Assembly (NCBI RefSeq): GCF_001261735.1
Contig: NZ_CVRP01000004.1
Location: forward strand, 1 to 64,000
Direction of reading: 5' to 3'
From: Dysgonomonas sp. BGC7
GTDB lineage: Bacteria; Bacteroidota; Bacteroidia; Bacteroidales; Dysgonomonadaceae
DNA length: 64,000 bases
Of this stretch, positions 27,613-37,522 are shown in pieces. Made by a program: the position numbers and the translations under genes. Each line of letters begins with the position of its first letter. Position 1 is the stretch's first letter. Under the pieces are notes generated by a model. The model was not told where the DNA came from and made no database searches. It saw only the letters and a program-made list of their open reading frames with translations.

Positions 27613-27990
27613 ATGGAAATAAAAGGACGATTTGATCATTTCAACATCAATGTAACCAATCTGGACAAGAGTATAGAATTCTACAACAAGGCTTTAGGCT
27701 TAAAAGAAGTAAGACGAAAAGAATCATCTACCGGAGCTTTCATTTTAGTATATCTCGGAGACGGAGTTACGCAGTTTTCTCTCGAACTTACATGGCTCAA
27801 AGATCACACACAACCTTATGAGCTGGGAGAAAATGAAAGTCACCTGTGCATAAGAGTAGCGGGAGACTACGACCAAATAAGAGAATATCATCGCGAAATG
27901 GGTTGCATCGCTTACGAAAATCATGATATGGGACTTTACTTCATAAATGACCCTGACGATTACTGGATCGAGGTGCTTCCTGTCAAATAA
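27613..27990 (+). CDS. VOC-family glyoxalase I-like protein
   Basis: A 125-residue single-module vicinal-oxygen-chelate enzyme. All four expected metal ligands can be placed: His9 (DHFN), Glu58 (SLELTW), His77 (ESHLC) and Glu120 (WIEVL). The FYNKALGLKEVRR and YFINDPDDYWIEV signatures fit lactoylglutathione lyase. This points to methylglyoxal or a similar aldehyde-thiol adduct as substrate. The thiol used by this organism cannot be told. It is convergent with aroB, 14 nt away. Confidence 0.82.
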   Translation: MEIKGRFDHFNINVTNLDKSIEFYNKALGLKEVRRKESSTGAFILVYLGDGVTQFSLELTWLKDHTQPYELGENESHLCIRVAGDYDQIREYHREMGCIAYENHDMGLYFINDPDDYWIEVLPVK

Positions 27991-28004
27991 TATGTAACAA
28001 TATA

Positions 28005-29060
28005 TTACAAGCCCACACTTTCACGAAGGAAATCAATCGAATCGAATATATCTTCTTTTGTAGCGGTTCGGTTGATTTCTACTTTTCCCACATCCGACAG
28101 AAAAGTGAAGTTTATTGTATCAGACTCATTTTTCTTATCGTGCTTCATATATTCGTACAATCGCTCATAGTGATCGCAGTCGAAAGGAAAGCCCTCATAG
28201 TTATCCTTTATAAAATAAACAGTCTTATACAATTTCTCTTTTGGAAACTCTGCATATTTCTGAGACAGATACAATTCGCAAATAATACCCCATGCAACAG
28301 CATAGCCATGTTGAATAGGCTTACCTATTTCATAAGACAAGCTCTCAAATGCGTGACCAATGGTATGTCCCAGATTCAGAGCTTTGCGAATACCATGTTC
28401 GAACGGGTCTATCTCTACAATACGCTCCTTCACTGCGACTGAATCGACCACTAACTGCTTCAGTTTATCATAATCTACCTCTTCTGTATCGAATGAGATG
28501 GTAGCTTTCCATTCCTTATCGCTGTCTATCAGTCCATGTTTTATCATCTCAGCATAGCCCGAAAGGAAATTTGGATGATCGAGACTACGAAAAAATACAG
28601 AATCAATCAGCACTGTCTCGGCAGGAGCAAATGCACCTATTTCATTCTTCAACCCATCGAAGTTAATGCCTGTTTTACCTCCTACAGCAGCATCCACCGC
28701 GCCCAAAAGAGTAGTAGGGATATTTATACACTTAATTCCTCGTTTGAAGCTGGCTGCGGCAAAACCTCCAATATCTGTAAGCATTCCACCTCCAAGATTG
28801 ATAAGCAGCGAATGACGGGTAGCTCCATTTTCGGACAGATATTTCCAAATAGCAGACAGTTGCTCTATATTTTTGTTATTATCTCCAGCCTTTATTATTA
28901 TTTTTCCCGCTTTTGCCACTTGCTCATTATTTTGAACCAGAGGATAACAAAGTTTTTCTGTATTCTCATCTGTAAGAATAAACAGCTTATCGAAAGACAG
29001 TTGGCTTAATATATATGAAAGATCCTTATTCAGATCAGTTGATTTTATTACTTTTTGCAT
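28005..29060 (-). CDS. aroB: 3-dehydroquinate synthase
   Basis: Second enzyme of the shikimate pathway, making 3-dehydroquinate from DAHP with NAD and a divalent metal. NAD-binding and metal motifs are visible: NLGGGMLTDIGGFAAASFKRGI, IPTTLLGAVDAAVGGKTGIN, SGYAEMIKHGLI and ALNLGHTIGHAFE. The 351-residue length is normal. A conserved hairpin-forming element lies directly upstream (29077-29176). No other aro gene is in the window. Confidence 0.96.
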   Translation of the reverse strand: MQKVIKSTDLNKDLSYILSQLSFDKLFILTDENTEKLCYPLVQNNEQVAKAGKIIIKAGDNNKNIEQLSAIWKYLSENGATRHSLLINLGGGMLTDIGGFAAASFKRGIKCINIPTTLLGAVDAAVGGKTGINFDGLKNEIGAFAPAETVLIDSVFFRSLDHPNFLSGYAEMIKHGLIDSDKEWKATISFDTEEVDYDKLKQLVVDSVAVKERIVEIDPFEHGIRKALNLGHTIGHAFESLSYEIGKPIQHGYAVAWGIICELYLSQKYAEFPKEKLYKTVYFIKDNYEGFPFDCDHYERLYEYMKHDKKNESDTINFTFLSDVGKVEINRTATKEDIFDSIDFLRESVGL

Positions 29061-29076
29061 CGTCTATAAATTCTTA

Positions 29077-29176
29077 TTTTAACTAAAAAGTAACGAAAGT
29101 AACCGATTTCATTATATTTCTATTTATTACTTTTTAGACTCTGTTTTTATATTTTGTCTGTTTTTATATAGATAAA
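29077..29176 (-). repeat. conserved hairpin-forming upstream element, copy 2
   Basis: This copy shares TTTAACTAAAAAGTAACGAA and the following AGT with 5848-5869. An 11-bp inverted repeat, CTAAAAAGTAA with TTACTTTTTAG, lies at 29082-29092 and 29126-29136. It fills the gap between fmt and aroB and ends 17 nt before the aroB ATG. It would lie in the aroB leader or promoter. Confidence 0.5.
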
Positions 29177-29179
29177 CTT

Positions 29180-30151
29180 TTATTCAAAGCGAGCTCCTTC
29201 TTCAATCTTATATCCTCTTAACAACTCTTCTGCTTTCATCGCACGCTTTCCCGGAAACTGAATATCTTTAATCCGGATAGTCCCATCAGCACAGACCACA
29301 TCCAAACATGATTTATTATCTGTAAGAATTGTACCAATAGTTTTCTGTGGCAACCTGTCAACAATCTCTGATACATATATTTTTACCATTTGAGGATCTT
29401 TACCCGGCATATATAATTCTGTCCAGGCAGCAGGATAAGGAGACATTCCCCGAACTAGATTATGAATATTTTTTACCGGTTTACTCCAATCTATCCGACA
29501 GGTTTCCTTAAATATTTTGGGAGCAGATTTTAGTTCAGTCTCATCTGCAAAGAAACGGGATTGGTCTATGGCATCTACTTTCTCATCTAGCAACATATCC
29601 ACTGTCTCACAAACCATTTCGGCGCCTAAAACCATCAATTTATCATGAATCACTCCTGCATTATCTTCGTCTCCTATAGGAATTTTCTTCTGAAGAATAA
29701 TTTTACCTGTATCTATCTCATGAGTAAGGAAAAATGTGGTAGCTCCTGTTTCTTTTTCACCATTGATAATGGCCCAATTAATAGGTGCAGCACCTCTATA
29801 CTGAGGGAGTAACGACGCATGCAGGTTAAACGTACCCAAACGAGGCATATCCCATACAACTTCGGGCAACATGCGAAAAGCGACAACAATTTGTAAATCA
29901 GCGTTCAGGTCTTTCAGATCGGAGAGAAAGGATTCTTCTTTCAACTTCTCGGGTTGCAACAAAGGGAGGTTTTGTGTTAATGCATACTCTTTTACAGCGG
30001 AATATTGAATCTTATGTCCTCTCCCACTCGCTTTATCGGGCATTGTAATCACACCCACTACATTATATCCATTCTCCACAAGAGCCTTTAAGCTTTCGAC
30101 AGCAAAGTCCGGCGTTCCCATGAAAACAATCCGCAAATCCCTTTTATCCAT
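29180..30151 (-). CDS. fmt: methionyl-tRNA formyltransferase
   Basis: This enzyme formylates initiator methionyl-tRNA using 10-formyltetrahydrofolate. The N-terminal formyltransferase domain has IVFMGTPDFAVESLKAL, the catalytic FNLHASLLPQYRGAAPINWAI and THEIDTGKI. The C-terminal OB-like domain begins near residue 205 and ends with the usual GYKIEEGARF. Length 323 is standard. It has its own -7 box at 30198-30205. Confidence 0.96.
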   Translation of the reverse strand: MDKRDLRIVFMGTPDFAVESLKALVENGYNVVGVITMPDKASGRGHKIQYSAVKEYALTQNLPLLQPEKLKEESFLSDLKDLNADLQIVVAFRMLPEVVWDMPRLGTFNLHASLLPQYRGAAPINWAIINGEKETGATTFFLTHEIDTGKIILQKKIPIGDEDNAGVIHDKLMVLGAEMVCETVDMLLDEKVDAIDQSRFFADETELKSAPKIFKETCRIDWSKPVKNIHNLVRGMSPYPAAWTELYMPGKDPQMVKIYVSEIVDRLPQKTIGTILTDNKSCLDVVCADGTIRIKDIQFPGKRAMKAEELLRGYKIEEGARFE

Positions 30152-30197
30152 TCCTAATTCTTATTTTATACAAAAATAGCTAAAAAACACTCTCTGA

Positions 30198-30205
30198 CAA
30201 AGATA
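30198..30205 (-). promoter_or_regulatory. -7 box of fmt
   Basis: The minus strand reads TATCTTTG, 46 nt before the fmt ATG and directly next to the terminator of the upstream gene. Confidence 0.55.
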
Positions 30206-30206
30206 C

Positions 30207-30242
30207 AAAAGCGTAAAGGAGAAAAATTTCCTTTACGCTTTT
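30207..30242 (-). terminator. terminator of the small membrane protein gene
   Basis: A 13-bp perfect stem (AAAAGCGTAAAGG and its complement) with a 10-nt loop ends in TTTT on the minus strand. It separates the 72-codon gene from fmt. Confidence 0.8.
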
Positions 30243-30268
30243 CCTGTTTATTTCTTGCTTCGGAGGAT

Positions 30269-30487
30269 TTACTTATTTAACTTATTTGTATTGAAAGGAT
30301 CTTTCTTAAAAAACAGGACACGAACAAGCCACAGTATGAGAAATGTAATACAAACTATAGCTATAGTTGCGCCCGACCGCCAGATTATACTCCACGAAAT
30401 AGGCTGTATATTCCACAATGCAAGAACGGTAAGCGTGGCACCGGTAAGAATTATGACAGCAGACAATACTCCAATAAATAATCTCAT
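30269..30487 (-). CDS. small two-helix membrane protein
   Basis: The 72-residue product has helices at about residues 3-24 and 40-60, then a basic tail (RVLFFKKDPFN). A TATCTTTG box at 30518-30525 and a strong terminator directly downstream support it over the overlapping plus-strand frame. I do not recognise a family and propose no function. Confidence 0.65.
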   Translation of the reverse strand: MRLFIGVLSAVIILTGATLTVLALWNIQPISWSIIWRSGATIAIVCITFLILWLVRVLFFKKDPFNTNKLNK

Positions 30488-30517
30488 ACTGTTTATTATT
30501 TAAATTGTTGATTATTG

Positions 30518-30525
30518 CAAAGATA
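30518..30525 (-). promoter_or_regulatory. -7 box of the 72-codon membrane protein gene
   Basis: The minus strand reads TATCTTTG, 31 nt before the ATG at 30487. Confidence 0.5.
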
Positions 30526-30589
30526 AAAAAGTAACAGATATATACTTTCCTATCATTTCATAAATTAGATTAAAATAAATCGTCAAAAT

Positions 30590-32386
30590 CTATTCTTCTA
30601 CGAAATTCTCGGCCAATACCTCCCTATACACATCCAGAATATTAGACTTAGATATAAAGCCCAGATACACATCTTTTTGGTCTACCACAGGCAAATTCCA
30701 AGCTTTGGTTTCGTCAAAGGCTTTCATTATCGACTCCATTGTCATCCCCACCACAATGATTGCAGGAGGCGAGGTCATAAAGCGAGAAACGGAGAAGCGA
30801 TTGTATAGCTCGGGTCTGAACATTATGTTACGGATATTATCTATCAGAACAATCCCCATAAAACGTTTTTTATCATCTACCACAGGGAATACATTTCGTG
30901 GCGAACGGGATATAAGTTTCACCATGTCTCCCAGTGTCATTTCGGGGTGTACTACCTGAAAATTAGTTTCTATAAGCTTTTCTATATCCATCAATGTAAG
31001 AACGGCCTTGTCTTTATGGTGAGTTATCAGCTCTCCTTTTTTAGCCAAACGCATAGAATAAATACTATGAGGCTCAAATATTTTGATGAAAACATATGAA
31101 GATATAGATACAATCATCAAAGGTAGTAATAACTCATACCCTCCTGTCAATTCGGCAATAAGGAAAGTACCCGTCAATGGGGCATGCATCACCCCTGCCA
31201 TTACTCCTGCCATTCCCATAAGTGCAAAATTTTCTTCGGGAAGAAGAGGCACATAAGTTCTCAACTCGGAATGATTAAGGACAAATGCAAAGACGAAACC
31301 GGCTATACATCCTAAAAAAAGCGATGGAGCAAAAATACCCCCTGTTCCTCCAGCCCCATTTGTAGCACTGGAAGCAAATACTTTTAATAGAAGCACGGCT
31401 GATAAGAATATTATGATAGTCCACCTTGAATCTTTGAACTGAAAAAATATTGTATTATCCAACATGGCTCCATATTCTTTCGATCCGCTAATGAGAGCAT
31501 TTATAGTATCGTAGCCTTCTCCATAGAGGGGTGGCAACAAGAATATAAGAACACTTAAGATGGTTGCACCTATTACAAATTTAGGCCAATAGGTCAACTT
31601 TCGAAACCGATCTTCGAACCATCCCATAGCACGTGTAAAATACAGAGACACTATACCACAAAAAAGCCCTAAAAGAATAACATATGGTATACGTTCCAAA
31701 AGGAAAGCATCGGTATGAGCATATTTAAACATAGCCGTTTGCCCCATAGTCAGATAAGAAAGAGTAGCTGCCGTAACAGAAGTTACCAACAGAGGAAGCA
31801 CTGTAAACGTAGTTAGATCGAGCAATAATACTTCTACAACAAATACGAGCCCGGCAATAGGTGCCTTAAAGATGCCGGCAATAGCTCCGGCAGCACCACA
31901 ACCGATAAGTAACATCAGGTATTTTTGTTCTACTTTAAAGAAGCGTCCCAAATTAGAGCCTATAGCAGATCCGGTTAATACAATAGGAGCCTCAGCCCCT
32001 ACCGATCCCCCAAATCCGATAGTAACCGAACTGGCTATAATAGATGTATAGACGTTGTGTAACTTTATAAAACTCTTTCGCTGCGAAATAGCATACAAGA
32101 TCTTAGTCACCCCATGACTAATATCGTCTCTGACAACATATTTTACAAATAGTCCTGCTATAAGAATACCTATAGCGGGATATATGAGATACATATAGTT
32201 TGCACCTTCTGTCAGGAAAGGGGATGTAAGAATATTTTGAATAAAGTGAATCAGACTCTTTAATATATACGCAGCCAATGCAGTAAATATACCAATAAGA
32301 AAACTCACGAACAAAACCAGTTGCTTTTCTTTCACATTCTTGGCCTTCCATACCAAGAAGTTGTTATATAGCTTTTTAAGTGTCAT
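30590..32386 (-). CDS. ClC-family chloride channel/transporter with CBS domains
   Basis: A 598-residue integral membrane ClC protein. The selectivity region includes GGSVGAEAPIVLTGSAIGSN, where the Glu matches the gating glutamate of H+/Cl- exchangers, and GAGGTGGIFAPSLFLGC. Two cytoplasmic CBS domains lie at about residues 470-525 and 535-590. It may be an anion/proton antiporter, but channel and exchanger cannot be separated here. A TATTTTTG box lies at 32405-32412. Confidence 0.92.
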   Translation of the reverse strand: MTLKKLYNNFLVWKAKNVKEKQLVLFVSFLIGIFTALAAYILKSLIHFIQNILTSPFLTEGANYMYLIYPAIGILIAGLFVKYVVRDDISHGVTKILYAISQRKSFIKLHNVYTSIIASSVTIGFGGSVGAEAPIVLTGSAIGSNLGRFFKVEQKYLMLLIGCGAAGAIAGIFKAPIAGLVFVVEVLLLDLTTFTVLPLLVTSVTAATLSYLTMGQTAMFKYAHTDAFLLERIPYVILLGLFCGIVSLYFTRAMGWFEDRFRKLTYWPKFVIGATILSVLIFLLPPLYGEGYDTINALISGSKEYGAMLDNTIFFQFKDSRWTIIIFLSAVLLLKVFASSATNGAGGTGGIFAPSLFLGCIAGFVFAFVLNHSELRTYVPLLPEENFALMGMAGVMAGVMHAPLTGTFLIAELTGGYELLLPLMIVSISSYVFIKIFEPHSIYSMRLAKKGELITHHKDKAVLTLMDIEKLIETNFQVVHPEMTLGDMVKLISRSPRNVFPVVDDKKRFMGIVLIDNIRNIMFRPELYNRFSVSRFMTSPPAIIVVGMTMESIMKAFDETKAWNLPVVDQKDVYLGFISKSNILDVYREVLAENFVEE

Positions 32387-32404
32387 CTTATTTTAATTGA
32401 ATCC

Positions 32405-32412
32405 CAAAAATA
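32405..32412 (-). promoter_or_regulatory. -7 box of the ClC gene
   Basis: The minus strand reads TATTTTTG, 19 nt before the ATG at 32386 and downstream of the leuB terminator. Confidence 0.45.
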
Positions 32413-32464
32413 TAAAAAATAAGTTACCAAAATAAATAAATCGACTATATCATCATGTTAAAAA

Positions 32465-32496
32465 AAGACGGTGAAGCTTATTGGCCTCACCGTCTT
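32465..32496 (-). terminator. terminator of the leucine gene cluster
   Basis: A 10-bp perfect stem (AAGACGGTGA and its complement) with a 12-nt loop is followed on the minus strand by a run of T. It lies 19 nt after the leuB stop. Confidence 0.85.
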
Positions 32497-32514
32497 CAAT
32501 ATATTCTCAGAAAA

Positions 32515-33585
32515 TCAACCTTTTATATAATTAACAATCCAATCTCCGACTTCGGATGTCGAATGAACTTTACCTCCGTTAAGAGATATATCTTCTGTTA
32601 CCACTCCTGCATCCATAGAGGCGTCAACAGCCTTACGGATAAGCGAGCCTTCTTCATGTAAATTGAAAGCATACTCGAACATCAATGCAGCAGACAGAAT
32701 AGTAGCCAACGGGTTAGCAATATTTTTTCCGGCAGCCTGAGGATAAGATCCGTGTATAGGTTCAAATACTGATGTGTGAATACCTATAGACGCTGAAGGC
32801 AACATTCCTAATGAACCTGTAATAACAGATGCCTCATCGGTAAGTATATCTCCAAACAAGTTTTCTGTAACAAGCACGTCGAAGCGTTTAGGCCATTGTA
32901 TAATCTGCATTGCAGCATTGTCTACAAACATATATTCTGTTTCCACATCAGGATATTGTTTTTCTATCTCCTGTGCCACCTGACGCCACAAACGAGATGT
33001 AGCCAACACATTCGCCTTATCTACAACTGTTACTTTCTTACGGCGCATACGGGCATATTTATACGAAAGGTGCAAGATACGCTCAACTTCCTCACGTGTA
33101 TATACACATGTATCGTAAGCTGTGTCACCGTCCTCACTACGACCTTGAGGACGACCAAAATACATACCACCGGTAAGTTCTCGCACACACATAAAATCAG
33201 CTCCATCTACAAGATCGGCACGTAACGGAGATTTGTGTATCAAAGAAGGGAAAGTAGATACCGGACGGATATTTGCATATAAACCCAGTTTTTTACGCAT
33301 AGCTAAAAGTCCTTGCTCGGGACGTACTTTTGCCGATGGATTATTATCGTATTTAGGATCGCCGATAGCTCCAAAAAGGACTGCATCCGAAGCCATACAC
33401 AATTCATGTGTACCATCCGGGTATGGATTTCCTACTTCGTCTATAGCTGTGGCTCCCACTACTCCGTATTCATAAGACAATTCATGTCCGAATTTTTCAC
33501 AGATAGCCTCTGTTACTCTCAATGCCTGTCCAATTATCTCAGGCCCGATCCCATCTCCGGGAAGTACTGCAATGTTTAATTTCAT
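32515..33585 (-). CDS. leuB: 3-isopropylmalate dehydrogenase
   Basis: NAD-dependent oxidative decarboxylation of 3-isopropylmalate in leucine synthesis; LeuB-type enzymes also act on the methylmalate formed in the citramalate route. Motifs include [40 protein letters not shown] and [19 protein letters not shown]. Length 356 is normal. It starts only 5 nt after the LTA-synthase-like gene and ends the cluster at a strong terminator. Confidence 0.96.
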   Translation of the reverse strand: MKLNIAVLPGDGIGPEIIGQALRVTEAICEKFGHELSYEYGVVGATAIDEVGNPYPDGTHELCMASDAVLFGAIGDPKYDNNPSAKVRPEQGLLAMRKKLGLYANIRPVSTFPSLIHKSPLRADLVDGADFMCVRELTGGMYFGRPQGRSEDGDTAYDTCVYTREEVERILHLSYKYARMRRKKVTVVDKANVLATSRLWRQVAQEIEKQYPDVETEYMFVDNAAMQIIQWPKRFDVLVTENLFGDILTDEASVITGSLGMLPSASIGIHTSVFEPIHGSYPQAAGKNIANPLATILSAALMFEYAFNLHEEGSLIRKAVDASMDAGVVTEDISLNGGKVHSTSEVGDWIVNYIKG

Positions 33586-33590
33586 ATGAT

Positions 33591-35624
33591 TTATTTTAAG
33601 TAATTATCAAAAATATAATTTGCACTTCTTATCATTGATTCTGAATAGCACTTCATGCTATCAGCTCTCTTCCTTTCTTCAGTAATCCTGTTTGTGGTTT
33701 CTTTATCGGCTAGTCTATAAAGATATTCATGTTTATATGAAAAATCGTAAAGATAATAATATTCCTTATCCAAACAGGCAAGCTTATTTCCTGTAGAAAA
33801 AAATACATATTTCCTCTCTTGCTTAAAAAGGTCAATTCCGTAAGTATTATAAATAACAGGAAGACCGGCCAATCCCATAACTGTGGGATACACGTCTATC
33901 TGACAGCCCAGATTAGATATTTTCTGAGGTATATTTTCAAATAATGGTGAATAAATAATGAGCGGAATATGAGTCAGCGACAAAGGCATCTCGTAGCTGC
34001 TTGTTGCTTGCGATCCAACCTCATAAGTCTTTCCATGATCTCCCAAAAAGATAAATATTGTATTCTTATACCATTCTTCTTGTGAAGCCTTTTCCATAAA
34101 CTGACGAAAACAATCATCGGCATATGCGATCGCGTTCATATCTTCATACGGGGTGGTATTTTCAAATTCTGCAGGATAAACAAATGGAGGATGATTACTG
34201 ATAGTGAGTATACTTGTAAAAAAAGGCTTATTAAGTTGGGATAAAGAATCTATCTTTTCTAAAGAATGACTCATAAGGGATTTATCAGAAACACCCCAGA
34301 TATTAACTCGTTCCGATTGAGGATAATCCTCTTGACCAAATAATTGATCGAATCCGTTGGCTGGATAGAAGAAATCTATATTATCGAAACTCTTACGGTG
34401 TGTTATCAGCGATATGGTATTATAACCGTATTTTCTCAATTCGTTAGGCAAACCATGATATAGCGGCACATTTTTTCTTACGTCATTTAATTCTTCATTC
34501 CGGCCTTCTTCTATATTCAAAGACACAGGAACTTTCATTAACATATGCTTATCGAATATATTGGGAAAACCATATAAAGTAGAGACTATACCTTGATTGG
34601 TATGTATTCCTTGAGAATAAAAATTATCAAAATAGATAGATTTTTCCGTCAATCCTTTCAGGAATGGGATCAATGGTTTATCATTATCTTTCTTCGCATC
34701 CAGATAATAAGAAGATAATGATTCTACAAAAACAAGGACAATATTAGGTTTATTACTTATAGAATGCTGATTACTATCAATTGAATCCCGTCTGTAATAA
34801 TCGGGTGATGATATATCAAAACCTAGATATTGAGTTGCATGCTCAAGCACGTCTTTTTCATCGTTCCATGATTCCAACTGTGTTATTACTGAAGTCTGAC
34901 CAATAAAAAAAATAGGATTTATAGTCATTTGACGTAGCATAACCTTTTCAAAACAGTTAGATTTTTCTATGATCTTATCCCGTTCTATCAAGCAGGCAAT
35001 ATTCCAAAAAACAAACACATATACCACAATGAGTGAAACGATATATTTAAGCGGTGTTTTTTTAAATTGAACTTCACCGATAAATCGTTTCCGTATTGCA
35101 GATGTAACCTTTATTAAAATAAAAATATAAGCAGAAAAAGAGACTATTATCAATATAAAAAACTTCAGGAATGAGGCATCCTGCAAAATCATACCCGACA
35201 CTTCGTTAAAATAGCCAGCCCATTGAAATACATCAAATTCTATATGTCTTCTGAAATAATGGAAATAGGGTATATCGGCCACTGTAATGGCAAAGACGAA
35301 GAACATACAGATAATTATATAAATATTCGCAATCCTCAACACCTTCTTGTTTAAAGTATTGAAAAGAGCCAATATCGGCAATACCAAAGTAGGCAAAAGA
35401 AGTATAGTACAAATTATAGTGGTATCAAAACTAGCCCCAAGCAAAAATCCTTCTATAATTCTCAGATAATACTCCTTAATAGAAATTTCGATCAAGGCAT
35501 TTGTATAGAAAAAGATCAGTCTGAAGATCGCAAGAAACAATAATGACAGTAATAATATAGATAAAAGATAGACTATCGCCCCTATAAATTTATTGTCTAA
35601 CTTATTTTTTATTTCTTTAATCAT
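33591..35624 (-). CDS. LTA synthase-like membrane sulfatase/phosphotransferase
   Basis: Five N-terminal helices (about residues 10-225) anchor a periplasmic alkaline-phosphatase-superfamily domain. The metal and nucleophile region is visible as [12 protein letters not shown], the [15 protein letters not shown] threonine segment, [10 protein letters not shown] and the PLIIYSP stretch. Homologues transfer phosphoglycerol or phosphoethanolamine to envelope glycans or lipids. The acceptor here is unknown. It is an odd neighbour for leuB, which follows by 5 nt and must share its transcript. Confidence 0.88.
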   Translation of the reverse strand: MIKEIKNKLDNKFIGAIVYLLSILLLSLLFLAIFRLIFFYTNALIEISIKEYYLRIIEGFLLGASFDTTIICTILLLPTLVLPILALFNTLNKKVLRIANIYIIICMFFVFAITVADIPYFHYFRRHIEFDVFQWAGYFNEVSGMILQDASFLKFFILIIVSFSAYIFILIKVTSAIRKRFIGEVQFKKTPLKYIVSLIVVYVFVFWNIACLIERDKIIEKSNCFEKVMLRQMTINPIFFIGQTSVITQLESWNDEKDVLEHATQYLGFDISSPDYYRRDSIDSNQHSISNKPNIVLVFVESLSSYYLDAKKDNDKPLIPFLKGLTEKSIYFDNFYSQGIHTNQGIVSTLYGFPNIFDKHMLMKVPVSLNIEEGRNEELNDVRKNVPLYHGLPNELRKYGYNTISLITHRKSFDNIDFFYPANGFDQLFGQEDYPQSERVNIWGVSDKSLMSHSLEKIDSLSQLNKPFFTSILTISNHPPFVYPAEFENTTPYEDMNAIAYADDCFRQFMEKASQEEWYKNTIFIFLGDHGKTYEVGSQATSSYEMPLSLTHIPLIIYSPLFENIPQKISNLGCQIDVYPTVMGLAGLPVIYNTYGIDLFKQERKYVFFSTGNKLACLDKEYYYLYDFSYKHEYLYRLADKETTNRITEERKRADSMKCYSESMIRSANYIFDNYLK

Positions 35625-35753
35625 GAAACTTCGTTAATTATCCCTTTTATCTTGCTTCTTTTGAATATCTCCTTGTTTATATCTTTCATTTTTCAAGTCG
35701 ACACAAGCTCTTTTTGCATCTATTCGAGACTAATTGGAAACAGAGTAATATAA

Positions 35754-35774
35754 CAAAGATAGGTAGCAAAGTTA
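35754..35774 (-). promoter_or_regulatory. two tandem -7 boxes before the LTA synthase-like gene
   Basis: The minus strand reads TAACTTTG (35767-35774) and TATCTTTG (35754-35761). Either could drive the LTA-synthase-leuB pair independently of the leuA promoter. The 300-nt gap 35625-35924 shows no gene. Confidence 0.45.
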
Positions 35775-35924
35775 ATAAAATAATTATAACGGGTTTACCT
35801 ATACCTAACTCTGGAAATTATATGAAAAAGATAAGATGACCAATTACGAAGCAAACAATACTTATCTCCTTAAATATATCTAACTATTCAATTCCGATAT
35901 TTGAAGGAATGATAATATTTTACA

Positions 35925-37442
35925 CTACATATCCTCTATTATATTCAACATTTTCTCTGTTGCTTTAACAGCAGCCTCGGTTTGGTCGGCATCTAATCCT
36001 CGCGTTTTGAAGCTCTTTCCGTTAAACTCCCATGTAATAACTGTTTGTACCAACGCATCGGTACGTCCACCCGGTGGGATATACACAGTATAGTTGGTCA
36101 GTATAGGTATTGGTTTGTTCAAACGGGTATATATTTTATACAAGGCCTTAGAGAAAGCATGATATTGTCCGTCGCCCGGAGCAGTCCATTCATACTCTTC
36201 ACCATATATTTCGATACGTACTGTGGCAGTCGGACGAAGACCTTTGGTGAGGACAAATGCAAAAGATAGGATCTTTATCCGTTTTTCCTTCTCATTGTTC
36301 TTCAATACATCAGTAATAATATACGGAAGATCGTCCTGCGTTATTATTTCTTTCTTATCACCAAGTTCAATCACGCGGTTTGTTACCTTCGCCATATCCG
36401 CCTCGTCAAGTTCTATCCCCAGAGCTTCTATATTTTTACGGATATTGGATTTGCCGGAAAGTTTTCCGAGAGCATATTCTCTTACCCGACCAAAGCGTTC
36501 AGGGAACAAGTCGTTGAAATACAGATTATTTTTATTGTCTCCATCGGCGTGTATTCCTGCACATTGAGTAAATACATTATCTCCGACAATAGGCTGATTG
36601 GCCGATATGGTTTGTCCGGAAAAAGATTCTACCACCCGGCTCACCTTATTTATATTTTCTTCTCTTATAGATGTTTCAAGCTTCAACTGATCGTGAAAGA
36701 CTGCTATAACACTAGCCAGCGAAGCATTACCGGCACGCTCTCCAAGTCCGTTCATGGTCACATGTACACCTTTTACCCCAACCTCTGCCGCAACCATTGT
36801 ATTTGCCACAGCCAGATCATAGTCGTTATGCGCATGAAAGTCGAAATGCAGATCAGGGTATCGGTTTATCATCCTACGGCAACAGCGCCATACGCTATGG
36901 GGATTGAGTATTCCCAATGTATCAGGAATCATAAAACGCTTTATTGGTAAGTCCTTCATTCCGTCCATCATAAAATAAACATAATCTTCGGAATGTATTA
37001 TCCCATTCGACCAATCCTCGAGATATACGTTGACCGTTATGCCCATCTTATGAGCCAGCTCTATTTCCGATCTTACATCCGCCAGATGTTGCTCGGGGGT
37101 TTTACGCAACTGCTCGGTTACATGTTTGTATGATCCCTTTGTCAACAGATTGATTGTCTTACAACCAGCATCTTTTATCCATTGCAAAGAAGCTCCTTTG
37201 TCTATGAATCCTAATATTTCTATTTTATCAATATGGCCGGTAGCAGCAGCCCAACTCGCAATTTTCTTTACGGTAGCAAACTCTCCGTTCGATACCCGGG
37301 CGGAGGCTACTTCCAACCTATTGACTCCCAGATCGACAAGAAGTAGGTGAGCTATACTCATTTTTTCCTGAGAAGAGAACGAGACACCTGATGTCTGTTC
37401 CCCATCTCTCAGGGTTGTATCCATTATTTCTATCATCATCAA
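35925..37442 (-). CDS. alpha-isopropylmalate/citramalate synthase family protein, likely (R)-citramalate synthase
   Basis: A 505-residue DRE-TIM enzyme with [27 protein letters not shown] and GLGERAGNASLASV, and a LeuA-type C-terminal regulatory domain (about residues 380-505). It is diverged from the leuA product of the same cluster. Citramalate synthase, condensing pyruvate with acetyl-CoA to feed isoleucine through LeuCDB, is the likely role. The Ile-rich leader upstream of the cluster supports this. A second isopropylmalate synthase or homocitrate-type activity remains possible. Confidence 0.8.
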   Translation of the reverse strand: MMMIEIMDTTLRDGEQTSGVSFSSQEKMSIAHLLLVDLGVNRLEVASARVSNGEFATVKKIASWAAATGHIDKIEILGFIDKGASLQWIKDAGCKTINLLTKGSYKHVTEQLRKTPEQHLADVRSEIELAHKMGITVNVYLEDWSNGIIHSEDYVYFMMDGMKDLPIKRFMIPDTLGILNPHSVWRCCRRMINRYPDLHFDFHAHNDYDLAVANTMVAAEVGVKGVHVTMNGLGERAGNASLASVIAVFHDQLKLETSIREENINKVSRVVESFSGQTISANQPIVGDNVFTQCAGIHADGDNKNNLYFNDLFPERFGRVREYALGKLSGKSNIRKNIEALGIELDEADMAKVTNRVIELGDKKEIITQDDLPYIITDVLKNNEKEKRIKILSFAFVLTKGLRPTATVRIEIYGEEYEWTAPGDGQYHAFSKALYKIYTRLNKPIPILTNYTVYIPPGGRTDALVQTVITWEFNGKSFKTRGLDADQTEAAVKATEKMLNIIEDM

Positions 37443-37522
37443 ATATGTTTAAGTTTGCAGGCCGAACTAATGTCTATAAACATAATCACAGAATGAATTA
37501 TTTCGACATTAAATACGGGCTT

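Noticed and set aside
28536-29009. 157-codon plus-strand frame inside aroB
   Set aside because: It is an antisense shadow of a well-supported essential-pathway gene and has no coding features of its own.
30255-30503. Plus-strand 82-codon frame opposite the small membrane protein
   Set aside because: The minus-strand frame has a promoter box, two clear helices and its own terminator; the plus-strand frame has none.
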